A stretch of DNA of 64,000 nucleotides from Proteromonas lacertae (GCA_002245135.1 NGBS01000899.1:1-64000), one strand, 5' to 3'. Numbered from the stretch's first letter, positions 45,601-59,485 are shown. The notes: generated from the letters alone by a model not told the origin. Numbers and translations are program-made.

Positions 45601-46829
45601 AAAAATTTGAAAGAAATACAAAGTGATAGAGATGATTATAAACAGCAAATAAACTCACTTAAAATTTGCGAAGAAACCTCCAATCAAACAATAATGGAAT
45701 TGAAACAAATAATAGATGATACAACTCATGAAATAGAAAAACTAAAGAAAGAAAAAGATTCACTAGAAAATGAAGTAAAGAAATATGTAAAAGAAATAAA
45801 AGAGAAAAAAGAACAAATTAGTGCAACAGAAAATCGAATTAAAAGTCTTCAAAAATCTCACAGTGATGGAATGAAAACAATAAAAGAAATTAATAACAAA
45901 TTACAAAATCGAATAGATGAACAAGATGAAAAGTTGAATGAAATGAAGAATGAGAATAAGATGTTAATAAACCAAATAGGTGATAGTAAACAAGAATTAT
46001 GTGATATTCAAGAAAGATATGATGATTTAGAAAGACAATATAATAAAGATATTGTATATCGTATTATTATTATTATTTAAATAGAATTCTAAACAAGAAC
46101 GAATATTAGAATATAAAAAACGAGAAGAAAGTCTATTACAACGAGTAAAATCCCTTCAAAAACAATTAGATGAAAGTGAACAACAATTAATCGATATTCA
46201 TAGTAATTCATCTAAAGAGGATGAAGAATTAAAACGTCAAGTAATTGCTTTGCAGAAAGAATTAGAGAATAGTCGTAGAAACATCAATAGTGCAACTTCA
46301 TCGTTGAATATAACTAAGCAAGAAGCTGCTCAATTAGTAATAACATTAGAAGATGATAAGAAAGTATTAAGTCAACAAGTTCAAATGTTAAAATTACAGT
46401 TAAATCAAGAGAGAGAAAGAGCAAATGAAATAGAAGAAAATACTCGTCAACAAATGAGTTTGATAATTGATGATAAAGAGAAGAAGATCGATAATATGAA
46501 ACAAGTATATATAAATATATAAATATACATAGTATGATAAAAGAATAATAAAAGAAGTTATAAAATCGAAGGAAAGTCAAATATGTCAATTGAGACAAAA
46601 ATTGGCTTTAGTATTAGCTCAAGTTGATGAAAGTAATGAAAGATGTCGAAGTTTATTATTAAAAATAGCTGAATTAGAAAAGCAGAAAACTGAATATTTT
46701 GAATTAGCTGAGAAATATAACCAACAATTACAACAAAAATCGAGTGAATGTAATGCTGGTAGAAAACAGATTGAAAAACTAAGTGCAATGATTAATCAAA
46801 AGAGTAAGAATAGTAAAAGTTGGTTTTAA
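42684..46829 (+). CDS. Long coiled-coil protein, family not recognised
   Basis: About 1250 residues. MSSEDNNSSNSEN, an intron, Pro-rich PNEPPPPINSSSKMGGPR, then nearly continuous heptad-repeat coiled coil (for example DLENFNIILANKTNALNSLQ and RYDDLERQYNKD), interrupted by a Gln run (~43870-43905), acidic patches, and Ser/Asn-rich spacers (~44940-45060 and 45300-45480). Introns near 44520, 44640, 46050 and 46505. One base must be lost in an A-run near 45090 to keep frame (AYS to NLTQKLEQQ). No GRIP domain, motor or kinase is visible; the C-terminus QKSKNSKSWF has no membrane helix. Golgin, centrosomal or basal-body filament are possible. It diverges from EFTUD2 across 132 bp. Confidence 0.75.
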
Positions 46830-47046
46830 AATGTAGTTAATATATTTTATTTTGTATTTTGTATTATTCTGTATAGAATTGTGTGTTGTTCAGGAAATAT
46901 TTGAAAATTAAAATTTTGGGTTATTGAAAATATGTTTGAATAGAGTTTGAACATTTTTCATTAAAAACAAAAATGAGAGTATTAAAAGAGAATAATGGGT
47001 GTGGGTATAATATTAATAATTTCTATGTAATAGGTTATATTCAAAA

Positions 47047-48420
47047 ATGTTGAATGAAGGATTTAACGATATAGTTTTGCTGATTGAGAATGAAGAAATA
47101 CCTTCGATTTCTTCAATTCTATGTGTATCTAATCAGAGATTGAAGAGTATAATAAAAGATGAAAAAGCTGATACTCAAATACCACTTCCTGACCAAATCA
47201 CTAAGAAAGCATTTTTATTGTTATGTTCATATTATGGTTATGGAGTAATCGAAATGAATGAAGAAAATGTATGTGAGTTGGTGTTATGCTGTATTTGTTT
47301 AAATGAAGTCGAATTACTATCCAAATGTGAGAGATATATTCTAAATCATCAAAATGAGACAATTGTAATGAATGTAATAAATATGATAGATTGTATTCCA
47401 AAGAATTGTTTGAATGATATTAAAATAACTATAAATGATTATATCAGTTTGAATTGTATTTCAATATTAGATAATAATGAAATACTTAAATCATTGCATC
47501 TTGAGAGTTTACAATTTATAATAACTCTTGAGAATCTATTAATTCCAAATGAGAAATATTTATTAGAAAAGATCTTAAGACATTATAGTCTTCATAATGA
47601 AAGAATAGAAGATAAAGAAGAAAAATATAATGAAGTGATGAAACATTTAAACTGGAAAGAAATTGATATTCGCGAGATTGATGAAGATGATTTAGATGTG
47701 ATAGATATTAAAGCAATAATGAAGAAGAGTAAATCACAAAAGCCAATAAATAGAAAATATGGAAGAATACCAAACACAAGTTGTAAAATATTGAATGAGA
47801 TGATATTGAATGGTTTTAAAGAAATAGATTCAATAGATGAAGATAGTAAATATTTATTATCGATAGATAATATAAAAGAAGAAATCAGTGAATATCTGAA
47901 AGAGAGTAAATATTTAATCGAAATAATAACAATATTAAGAATAATGAAGAAACTGAATATGAAAGTAAATGAAATATTAGTTGATGATGAAGATGTTGAA
48001 AATGTAATTGCATTACTAATAGATATTTATAAAGATAATTCAGAAAACTTAGAAGAAAAATCGATTGTTGTAGAATGTTTATCATATTTCTTTGATAATA
48101 GTATATATAATATATAATGATAATATAATAAAATAGAAAATGAAGGAGATTTTATATATAAAATATTGAAAAGTTCACTAATGGTTGATATGCTTAACAA
48201 TGAAAATATAGAAGATAAATCAAAAATAATAGAATATATAAAGAATAATGTTGATGAGAAGAAAATACAGTTAATATTATCTAAAATTGAAAATGAAGAA
48301 ATTAAACAAAAAATATTAAATATAGAAGAAAAAGATGATTTGAAAGAGGATGATGAAGATGAAGAATATGATTACAGCCCTCTGCCATTAAATTATAAGC
48401 TATTCGGTAATGATTGGTAA
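47047..48420 (+). CDS. BTB/POZ-BACK domain protein
   Basis: About 445 residues in two exons; an intron of ~37 nt near 48099-48135. The N-terminal BTB fold: EGFNDIVLLIENEEIPSISS, LCVSNQRLKSIIK and KAFLLLCSYYGYGVIEMNEE, then a BACK-like helical domain (CELVLCCICLNEVELLSKCE, ILNHQNETIVMNVINMIDCI, SILDNNEILKSLHLESLQFI, LLEKILRHYSLHNE). This is the N-terminal layout of CUL3 adaptor proteins. The C-terminal part is helical, ends with an acidic DEDEEYDYSPLPLNYKLFG, and shows no kelch, MATH or ankyrin repeats, so the substrate is unknown. Confidence 0.72.
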
Positions 48421-48595
48421 TAGTAGACAAACTATTAATGTTGATTTTATATATTTTTTAATATTGATAACTATTTTTAGGCAGAAAAATAAATCTATTT
48501 CTCTTTCTTGCTTTTAATAAATACTATCCGTTTTAAGTTTTAAAAAATATAGTTGTTAAGTTCAATTTTTAATTCAGTTTTTCTTATGATCCAAC

Positions 48596-51500
48596 ATGTC
48601 TAGCTCAAAATTATTAAGTGAATCATTATACAAGACATATAAAGCTATACCGAATACTCGTTATTTAGATGAAAAGGGTATAATTTAGTTACTTACTCAT
48701 AATTAGATCTTGATATTATATATGAGATGATTAAATGCTGTGAAAATAAATACAATAAATCTGATTTTCATTTGGACGAAATATTATTAGTTTATAGCGA
48801 GATACTAAAGAAGAACAATATCAACCCTGATAATGATATGATCTTTTATCGGACTCTAGTGAAAATGGATCAAAGATGTAAAAGTAAGAACTGGAATGAA
48901 AAGTTCGAAATTCTGAAAAGAGTATAATAATGAATAATAATGAACTAGCATACAATATCCAGATTATCATTTCTAAGTGGTGATAAACCATCAGTAATAC
49001 AATCCCCTTCTGTAAGATCGTTAAAAGTGAGTGATTTAAAATCTAAACCCAAATCTTCTAGAAGAATTTCATTTTCTCCAGATACTCACTTTACAACATC
49101 ATCCAGAAGATCTACATCCTTTTCATTTAATCCTGATGATAATTCAAATACATTTTCAAAATCTTATAATTATCATCTCCCAGATAAATCATTTAATAAC
49201 TCTACGTTTTATGACAATAATTATTCATTTTCAACTCCATTAAGATCACAATATGATATACAAGAAAGATTTGCTAATAATAATAACAACAATAATTCAT
49301 TTTTAGTATGTTCATCTAACAATAACATCAATAACAACAGTAAGTTATACTTAGATCCAGTTATTGTACCAGAATCAGAATCAGATAATGAAATGACATA
49401 TTTACAAAATCAGAAATGTTCAATTGCTGTATATTATAATGTTTTATATATATTGCAATATAGAATAATTATTATAGTGGAAGACTTAAACAGAAATACT
49501 TTTATGAATGGAAGAATTATTTAGATAATAATATAACATATCCATTAAATGGATCATATATATTTATTCTATTAAAATGGATAAAAACTACACTCAGATT
49601 AAAACCAAATATTAATCTTCCAAATCGTATATCTATATATATATAATTGCGATTAAATAGAGATATATAATGAATTACAATCTAAAAACATACCAAATTC
49701 GATTCTAAACAGAATATCAATATCATCTCAAAGATATGAGAAAGTAATCCAAGCCATAACAATAATGCAAAAATGGCAAAAACTACGAATATTTCATGGT
49801 TGGTTTAATATAAGTAACAGTGTAAGTGGAATAAGAAAGAAAGTATGAATATATATATTAAAATATCTATTTACTGTTTATAGTATATCACTTTAAAGGA
49901 TAGATACAATTATAAACAGATGAGAAAGATGTTTTATTCCTGGAACAAACTAATAAAAGACAAAAAGCATTATTCAATTATAAAAGCTGAGAAATTTTAC
50001 TCCTTGCTTTTATTTCGAAAATGGAAGAATTATCATATAAAAATGAAACATTTTAATGATTTAATAAAGCAATTTCAGAATAATAATAAGATATATACTT
50101 ATAAGATATATTATAAATATTGGCGAAATGCATATATTTCAAAATTATTTTATCCTCAGAGTATAAAGAAATACTCATTCAACAGTTGGAAGAATTATAT
50201 AATGTTATTAAAACGATTTAAGATGATGAGAGAATATTACACTAAACATTTAATAAAGACAATCTTGAAAGAGTGGAAATTAGTTCCTGAGTATTATAAA
50301 AGAGCAGAAAGAATAATAAAGAAACTGAATAAAAAGAAGTTGAAGAAAATATTCGAAATATGGAAGAAATATTGTTTATATCACAAGAAAATGAAGATGG
50401 TTTATGAAACATCGGAATGTTATTATTTTCATAGATTATCATGTAAACTGATAAGAAAATGGAATAAAAATAGTAAATTAGATAAAGAATTGAGAGAAAT
50501 GAAAAAGAAGAAAAGAGAAATATTATGTAATTTATATTATAAGAAGTGGAATAGAAGTTATAAAATGAAAATTGGTTTAATAAAACTAGTAAAAACAATG
50601 ATAAAAATTACATTGAAAAACTCATTGTATAAGTTAAAGAGAATAACTAGAATAATGAAATCAATGAATAATGTAATGAAAGTATATGATTATGAGAATA
50701 AGAAGAGTGTATTTTATAAATGGAAGTTATTTGCTGATTATAAGAAGAATCAAAACATAAAATTGATGAAATATGAGAATAAAGTGAAGAGTGGTATATT
50801 ATGTATGTATTTAGAAAAATGGTATAACTATAAAGAGAAAGAAAGAAAGAAGCTGGAAATGTATTGTATATGTGATATATTTCATAATCATTATGTAATG
50901 ACAAAATCAATAAAACATATCCATAAGATTACCTGTATGAAGAAAGCAATAAAGAAACTGAAGAAAGTTGAAAAATGGAGATACATGGTATTCTGGAAGA
51001 AATATATAACATTCATAAAAGATCGAAATGAAAGATTGAAAGTGGTGTTAAGACTTACAAATAAATTCAATTTATATGAAAGATTTTTGAAATGGAAAGA
51101 TTATTTGAATATAACCAAAAATCATGAAGAAAAGTTATCAGAGTTATACCTCAAGAAAGATTTATCCATTACTAGAAAGATATTTGTTTTATGGAAAGAT
51201 TATTATCATAAAAAGAAAGAAAAAGAAATGAAATATAAGAAGTTGGATGAATATTATAAAGATAATAGAATTCATTATTCAATAAAGAAACTGATGAAGT
51301 ATAGAAAGAAATCTCAAGAAAATAAACAATTAAATCATGAAATGGATAGTTACTATTTAACGAAACAAACCAAGAAGTCATTATTGAAATGGAAAGACTA
51401 TAAAAACACTAAAATTTCAATGAAATCCAATTATAAGAAAGGAGTGATATTCAATATGAAGAAATATGTAGAATTTTGGCATAAATACAGTCGAAAGAAT

Positions 51501-54500
51501 AACAATCTATACTATTCCCATATAACAGTTCAACAGAAACATATGAATAAATATATTCTAAAAATATTCAAATATTGGAGAAGATATGCAAGAAAATATA
51601 AAGAATACAAATTAAAGAATTATAATGCAAAAGTTTACTTCTATTCCAATTTAGCCAAGAAAGTGTTTGATGATTGGAGATTGATTAATATTTATGTATA
51701 TATATTACTCTTTTATATATATAATATAAATAGAGAAAATTGGAGATAAAAATGTTGATAATGATGTTTCAAAAATGGAAGAAATATCATATACATTTTA
51801 AGAAGTGTAAAAGCAGATTAGATAATTGTTTGTTTATCACCAAGAGAATAAAAGAGAAAGAATATTTTGAGAAGATAAAATGGTATGTTAAAGAGTTGAA
51901 GATGAATGATGATTGTAACAAATATCAATTGAAAAGATTAATGAAATATTGGAAAGAATATATGAGAATAAGTAGTTTTGAGAAAAAGATAAATCAACTG
52001 TTAGTTAGAAAACATCTATTGTTTTGGTATAAATATCGATTGTATAGAGAAAACAAATCATTAATCAATGAAAAAGTGAGAATATACTATGAAGCAAGAT
52101 GTGAAATCAGATTTCTGAATAAACTATATAATAAAACACAACAGACAAAATCAATCAATCATAAAATAGAAAAATATGAAATATGGTTAGAAAATACTCA
52201 ATTATTAAGAGGAATAAAGAAATTCAAAGAATTTAGAGAAAGAGAAATGAATATCCGAAATCTAACACTTATAGCAATGAATCATTACTTAAAGTATTCA
52301 ATGAAGAAATATCTACAGTTTTGGAGTTCAAATAGTAAAGAACAAATAATAGAAAAATGTAATGAAGCTCAATTAAATGAATATATTTCAATGTTTTACA
52401 TAATGAAGTTGAAACAGAAGATATTCAACTTATGGAATGAAAATGCTCAAATATTGAAGAGTTATAAGTTATCTGATGAATTCCATATGTTTTACCAAAA
52501 GAAACGAGGTATTATTGGATTATTAAAGAATAAACGAAAATATGAAAGAAAATATAAGAAGTTGTTAAAACGATGGTTGCTTGAAACAAAGAAGAGTATA
52601 TCTAAAGTGAATAGTATTTATTGTCACTTGTTGATAAAAAGATGGAAGAAATATGTGAAATACAGAAATCTGATGAGAATAAAGATATTGAAGATGTATA
52701 GAAGAATGGAGTTAATAAAATATAAGAATGTAATATTGAAATGGAAGAATTATATACAATATACCTATTATAGAGATGAAATATATAAGAGATATTGTAA
52801 TTTTACTGAACAACAGAATTACAATCTGTTATACAGAATATTCCAAAGATGGATAGTATATCATAATATAAAATATGTTGAAAGAATGAATGAAGAAAAG
52901 GCAGATACAATATACAATAGAAAATTAGAAAGATATTACCTAAGAAAATGGTATTATGCTTTAACAATGCATGATTCAAAACAAAGATATTTGATTCATT
53001 TAAAAGTATTTATATTTCCTTGTTATTATATTTTGTATATATATATAGTATAAATGTTTTTTGAAATGGAAACAATACCGAGCTCAATGTCAATTATATA
53101 ATATAAAGTTCATGTTAAGTATTCAACATTGGAAGACCAATATGAAGAGAAAATATTTCATTGTTTGGAAGAAGTATTATGAAGAAAAGAAAGAAGAAGA
53201 TATGAAAATTGCAGAATTTCACAATTGGAAAGAAGAGAATTGTTTAAAATCTGTATTGAATAACTTAAAGTTGAATATGATGTTACAGAAAGAGAAGAAG
53301 ATGAAAGTCGAAAGTGCAAAACTATTTTCCAATAGATTATCATTAAAACATATATTTGATAAATGGAAATCATTCCATAACGAAATAAAAGAAGAAAAGG
53401 AAGAGAAGAAGAAAGAGGAAGATAATAAATTAAGAGTAATATTAAAAGAATGGAAAAAGATAAGTAAATATCGAAAAGCCTATAAGCTACAGATGAAAGA
53501 TATAGAAACTAGATTCAATAAATCAAATCTTCAATCACTGTTTATAAAATGGAAGAATAAAGTGCATAAGATAAAGATGAATAAAAATGAAGTAGAGAAA
53601 AGAATAAAAGAATATGAAAATGACATTCCATTGAAGAGAATGATGTTTAATAATTGGAGAAAAGAAACAAAGATTGAGAAATTCAAAGCTAATCAAGCAA
53701 TGAAGAAATGTTTAAGTGAATGGAAATCAAAATTTCTAAAAAGGAAAGAGCATGATAGAGAAATATACAGTCAAGAAGGTGGTTCAATATTGTATTATTT
53801 CAGAAAATGGTTTGTATAAATATACTAATATATATATATATAAATATTTAATAGAAATATCTGAAAAAGAGAAGAAATATGAACAGATTAACATCAATAG
53901 CGAATAAACATAGAAATAACAAGTTAAAACACTTATTTTTAGATAATTGGAGAGAAAATATGTTAAATGAGAAAGTAGAAGATTATTTGGAAGAAAAACG
54001 AGATAATATTCTATCAAAATATTTCGATATGTGGAATAAAATGCATAGATTAAGACATAAACAATATGTATTTATTCAAACACTATTGCATGGTCCAATT
54101 GCAGCTGCGTTTTATAAGCTGAAAGATTATAATAGACATTATAAAAGACTAGAAAATGCTCCAAAATTGAACTTATTTAAGTATTCTTTTATTGTTATTA
54201 TACTTTTATTTTATAGAGTATTTAATGGATGGCGTAAATTTGCTCATAAGGAACATCATGAGAGAGAAAGCAAGAGAATATTTATAAACAGAATGAAATA
54301 TTCAAAATCTTTACTTCCTTATTGGAAATATTGGAAATCATTAACTCAGAAATTGAGAAATTTAGAAGAATTTGAAACAAAGAGAAAAACCAAAATAAAA
54401 TGTGAATTATTAAAAGAATGGAAGAAGAATGCTGATAGACAAAAAGAAGTAAAAGAAATACTAGAGAAATATGAATCTCATAAAGTAGAGGTAATAAAGA

Positions 54501-55862
54501 ATTATCATTTTAAAGAGTGGAAAGATTATGTAAAATCAAAGAAACATTATGAAAAAAGTTCATTGTCAAATACATTTAACCATTGGAAGAATCTAATCCA
54601 AAAGAAAAAGAAGATTATGAATTTACTGTCTAAAATCCAAAAAGTTCATGTTAATCAACTTACTAATGCATTTCAAAGTTGGCATGAAACAAGTATTCCA
54701 TACATAAAGAATTGTGAAGTAGCAGAGAATCATTTCTTTGATAGAAGTGTAAGAAAGTATTTATTATTATGGAGAGATGAAGTGGTAAATATAAAACAAT
54801 ATAGATATATAAAACAGATATCAATAATGAAAATGTGGAGAAAATTCCTAAAAATGCAAAAGAAATACAAAAAAGAGAAATTAAAAGGAATGAATTTTTA
54901 TAAATACCACACTTATACAAAATTCTTCACAATGTGGAAGAAATACAGATTACACAGAATAGAACATAATTACAATATAAAACAAGCAATTCAATTCCAC
55001 AAAAGACAATGTTTGTGGTGGTGGAGAAGATATGCTGATTTAATGGAAATAGAAAGAACAATTCATGATAATCATAATGTAATAATAGCACAAACTCATT
55101 TCGATGCTTGGAAGAGTTATTTCTTTTATAAGTTGATAGTTGGTAATAAATATATAAAGAATTGGTATTTTTGGACAAAGAAAAGTAAACTATTGAAAGA
55201 AGCTGAAGTTAGATGGTTGACATTAGAAAAGAGTATATGGTTTGGTCAATGGAGAGATAGTTTATTATTTTCCAGAAATGATGTTATTGCTTCAAGATTC
55301 TTCTTACATAAAATGATGTTGAAATGGAAAAGACATGTTCAAATTTATAAAGGAGAAAAACATTATGTTAAACATTTAGAAGGAACAATATATCCAGTAT
55401 AATAATTATTATATTTATTATATATATATATGCTATATATAGATGTTACAAAGATGGTTGGCTATGGCAAAGAGAAATAAAAAGATAAAAACAATAGTGT
55501 TGGAATATGAAGATAAAAATAACCAAAAGAAGCTAAAGAAAGTGATTAATCAATGGATGATGTATAAGAATAAATCAATAATTACAAGAGATTTCAATAA
55601 TACAATAAGAGTATGGGAATTGAAAAGAGGATTAAGGTTAATGAAAGAATATTTGTTGTTTAGAAGGAGAACTGCAAAATTAGCTAAGAAATATTATTCT
55701 ACAAAGCTATTAAAGAAAATATTTTACACATGGAAAGATAAATTCCCTAGTGTTTATATGATATCTACTCCTTCTCCTGTTAAAGGAAGAAAACAGTTCT
55801 CACCTTCAGTTCCAAAATTATCAACTCCTACCAGACTATTAAGAAAGAAATTCTCTCCTTAA
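48596..55862 (+). CDS. Giant Sfi1-like centrin-binding repeat protein
   Basis: About 2200 residues over ~11 exons, with introns of ~27-60 nt (for example near 48925-48951, 49430, 49850, 51700, 53020, 53817, 54180 and 55400). N-terminal part: folded/unknown MSSSKLLSESLYKTYKAIPN and a Ser/Asn-rich linker (~49030-49400). From ~49500 to ~55750 there is an almost unbroken array of Sfi1-type repeats with the pattern LFxxWKxYhxxxK every ~23-40 residues (LLFRKWKNYHIKMK, IFEIWKKYCLYHK, FVLWKDYYHKK, FMKWKQYRAQ, IFYTWKDKF). Sfi1 binds one centrin per repeat to make a filament at centrosomes or basal bodies. Yeast Sfi1 is under half this length; large versions are known in ciliates. The C-terminal TPSPVKGRK...TPTRLLRKKFSP could be phosphorylated. 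Confidence 0.87.
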
Positions 55863-56096
55863 AGTGTTCTTTTGAAGATAATTATTTAAATCATCTGTTT
55901 TGTTGATAATTTATTATATTCTTTACTTTATGTGTGTATTTCTGTAGATCTAAATAAAAATATTGAGTATTGTTTGGTTATATCTCAAGATATTCAACAT
56001 TGAATATTAATACAGTGTATTGAATTGTATTGCTTTGTATTAATTTCAATTGAATTTTTCTCATCAATGACAAAGTATAATAGTTTTATATAACTG

Positions 56097-56986
56097 ATGT
56101 TTAGATATTCAATGTTATCAAGAACAGTAATGTTTGCTTGTGGAGCAGGAGCAGCTACATTTCTATATACTACTTCAGAAAAGCAAATCTATCTAAGAGT
56201 ATTAATTTAATGATTTTATTTTTTGTAGAATAGTCATATAATACAATCAGTTCTTGACTTACAGAAGAAACACCCACAAGTATCAATCTATTTTTACTAT
56301 TATAGTATCATACATTATTTCCTGATGAAGATAGCACATCTGAAATATTCAGACTTTATTGGAACAGCTCAGTTTTATATATTCACGATTTAATAGCTGT
56401 ACACTTTCTTAGCAAGCCAACTCCATTACCAGAACGTTTAGTAGATGGTGTTATTCACAATGTAACAGAATTTGACAAAGAAGAAACACCAAAATTGATG
56501 AAAGAAAAAGTCAAGACAACCTATGGTGAAAGCAGAAACAAACTCCAAGATAAACTTAAGAACCAACAAGAGAAGGGAAGAGCAGAACTTGATACACTCA
56601 AATCGAAGATGACTGAAACTCAAAGCGGAATTAAACAAAGAATGAATTATATAAAAGATAAAACCATGCCAGTAAAACCACCAAAGATAATTGATGATGG
56701 AACTGTAGTTAAAGCTGAAACTGAAGAATATCAAAATGAAGTAAAGGAATTAACAACAACTGATGGTGTTCCATTTTCTGAAAAAGCTAAAGTAATCTTT
56801 TTAAGATCATATCATGCATCTAAGGAATATTTAACTTTCACATATCGTGAATTAGTAAAGAAAGGAAAAGAAGCTCAAGAAAAGAAGAAAGTTGCTGCTG
56901 AATTACAGAAACAACAACAACAACAACAACAACAATCAGAAAAGCCAGAAGAAATAAATGTTGAAACAACAGAAAAAAAGAATTAG
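56097..56986 (+). CDS. N-terminally membrane-anchored protein, family not recognised
   Basis: Three exons (30-nt intron near 56194-56226; ~26 nt near 56281-56306). MFRYSMLSRTVMFACGAGAA, TFLYTTSEKQIYLRNSH: a basic N-terminus followed by a Gly/Ala-rich helix, as in mitochondrial inner-membrane or signal-anchor proteins. It is followed by LDLQKKHPQYHTLFPDED, STSEIFRLYWNSSVLYIHDL, then ~150 residues of charged amphipathic helix (KVKTTYGESRNKLQDKLKNQ) and a Gln run (QQQQQQQQ). The long Lys/Glu helix resembles apolipoprotein- or MICOS-associated proteins in style only. Localisation is inferred from the N-terminus and no function is proposed. Confidence 0.6.
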
Positions 56987-57070
56987 AATTTAAAAGATTA
57001 TATTATTATTATTGATAGTGATTGTTTCTATTATTATAATTATTATTTGTTAATTTTAATAATACTCATG

Positions 57071-57885
57071 CTATAGTGTCAACATTTGAATATCTTCAGG
57101 AAATGAGGTTAATCGAATTAATCCTTCAATTTTCTCACAAGACTCAACATAATCTATCCAATAAATCACAGCTCCACTTCCATACAAATCTATATAACCA
57201 ATAAACTGTTTATCATGATCTTTATAGTTATGTGGAGATCCAAATTGATTTTTACTATCTATCCAATGTATTAGTTCATATTCGTTCGTTTCAGGGTTTT
57301 TTATCATTATAGGTACTACAAATAGAATATCTGGTGTTTTGGTATAAGATAATACTCTTAATTGATCTTCTGTTAAAAATGGAATATTTCTTCTCATTAA
57401 TTTCTGTTCTAAAATGTATTCTCCTGATTTTCCTTCACTATTTGATAATATATCACGACATGCATTCTGTGGATCATTATTTAGACATTCAATCACTTGA
57501 TTTCTTATTTCTTCAGATTGAATTAAACTTGGATCTAATACCATATCTTTTACTTCATTTTTATTGTTGTATTTAGTTTTCAGATAAGCTATTGCTATTT
57601 CAAGTGGTGAATATTTCAAAGATTTAGCTATTTCATATATTGTAATACCTTCCTTAAACTCTGTTACTCTATCAACAACATAATGTCTATATTTCAAATC
57701 ATACATAAATTCATCCCTATTCTTTATTTATCAAATACATTAATATACCAATATACACGATAAAAGTCTTTAAAAGAATATCTATTTTGTGATTGTTCAA
57801 TAATTTTGTCTTCATCTGGTATTTTACAAGAATCTATATAAATTCTAGCAACGTTTACTAACTCTTTATAAATACTATCCTTCAT
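57071..57885 (-). CDS. CDIN1: CDIN1 / C15orf41-like nuclease
   Basis: Two exons joined by a ~35-nt GT...AG intron near 57718-57755 (KDFYR to NRDEFMYDLKYRHYVV). About 260 residues. Diagnostic C-terminal PD-(D/E)XK-type block: EDQLRVLSYTKTPDILFVVP, then IHWIDSKNQFGSP and GYIDLYGSGAVIYWIDYVES. The D of TPD and the D.K of IDSK are the predicted active-site residues. The N-terminal helical part (ITIYEIAKSLKYSPLEIAIA) is a winged-helix-like segment. The human protein partners codanin-1; I see no codanin here. It diverges from the Cys-rich gene with only 65 bp between starts. Confidence 0.87.
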
Positions 57886-57950
57886 AACAATTAAAAATTA
57901 AAAAATACGAAAATGACAGTAAATTACCAAAATTGACATTTTTGCATTAA

Positions 57951-58593
57951 ATGGATAAAATACAGCAATTGCTTGATATATATAATGGATATAATTACAA
58001 ATTATTACCATCAATAATACCTAAATATTTCAAAACATTTTATTCAAATACAATGACAAATACACAATTCCTCCAAAAATTACAATCACAAGCGCCTGAC
58101 GAATGTGATTGTTGTCATACTAATGGTGAATTACATCCATCCTTTAAATTTGAATATTCATTATTAGAGAAGAAAGCAATAATTAATTATGTCGAAGTAT
58201 ATATTTAAGTTTATTGTATTTAGTTTTTGTGTACTGATTGTTACAATAGTGTATCACTACCTCAAATATTGAATGTTATGTCAGGTGAAGAAGAAGCAGT
58301 TGAAGTCGATCAATTATGCAGACATTTTCTGATTTGTAATGAAATTAATCCAGATGAACATAATTCATATGATGCAGCACAACAATGCTATTGTGTAGCA
58401 TATTCTCTAAACATTTTGTTAAAGTATATGTCGTTTTCTTTAATTTTATAGTTCATTTCCTTTTATTTTTTTCCTTAAACAGTTTACTTTACCTCTATCA
58501 GATGATGTTCCAATAGATGAAGTAATAAAAGCAATTTTGAATAAAACTGAGAAATCGGTGAAACCAAAACCTAAAAAGCAGAGAAAACATTAA
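57951..58593 (+). CDS. Small Cys-rich protein (putative zinc-binding), unrecognised
   Basis: About 180 residues in three exons: MDKIQQLLDIYNGYNYKLLP, then CDCCHTNGELHPSFKFEYSL, then LCTDCYNSVSLPQILNVMSG, QLCRHFLICNEINP and a basic end VKPKPKKQRKH. CxxCH with a later CxxCY suggests one zinc site of treble-clef type. The first intron (~58195-58225) is canonical; the last junction (~58425-58480) does not keep frame with the obvious GTATAT site, so the exon border there is unresolved. It shares a 65-bp promoter region with CDIN1, so the two may be co-expressed. Confidence 0.6.
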
Positions 58594-58837
58594 TTATTTT
58601 CATTTTTAATTTTGTTGATGTAATAGAATACTGTTTAATTTTTGTATTATTCTCAATCAAAAAATGAAACTCATAAAAATCAAGATATTTGTGGATATTT
58701 ATAAGAATCACCTTAACTTTTAGTAAAGTGAAGTCAACATGGCTATATTCGACATTTAAAAAATGTGGTGTACCGAAAACTATCATTATAAATTTTGGCT
58801 AACATTCATTTTGTTTGTTTGAGCATTTCTATTAAAA

Positions 58838-59485
58838 ATGGTATAAATCTTTATATATATTCCCTTGTGAGTTTTGTTATGATATTATATTTTTCGCATC
58901 TATTAATATAAATCTATACATCCATGTTTCATCTTTCTAATTCATTAGACAACCACAAAGAAACATACAAGACATTTAAGAGGTGCAGTAAGCATGGGTC
59001 ATGGTCGTATCGGTATGTCATTTGTTTTTTAATGGGTAACTAGGTAAACATCGATGTCATGCTAGTGGTAGAGGTAATGCAGGTGGTATGCATCAACACA
59101 GAATCTTATTCGATAAATTGTATCTCATAGAATCATATTTATCATTATAGCCATCCAGGTTACTTCGGTAAAGTAGGTATGAGATGGTATCATGAAAAGA
59201 GAAACACTGAATACTGCCCAACCATCAATCTTGATAAATTATTAACCTTAGTAGATGATAAATTCATTGCTGCTGCCAAAGCTGCTAAAGGAACAGGAAA
59301 AGCCCCAGTTATTGATTTAGTAAAAGCTGGATACTTTAAATTACTCGGAAACGGTAAATTCCCAGAAATTCCAGTTGTTGTAAAAGCCAGATACTTCTCA
59401 CGTGGTGTATATATATTATTTTTTTAATCAATAGGCTGAACAAAAAATTAAAGCTGCAGGTGGTGCTTGCGTATTAACTGCTTAA
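58838..59485 (+). CDS. RPL27A: 60S ribosomal protein L27a (uL15)
   Basis: Five exons. Exon 1 is only ATG (58838-58840); a 108-nt intron follows, then [93 protein letters not shown] and the end GGACVLTA. All conserved blocks of L27a are present, so the exon borders are secure. About 148 residues, the family length. The first intron is the longest GT...AG intron measured in this window, in line with regulated ribosomal-protein genes. Confidence 0.95.
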
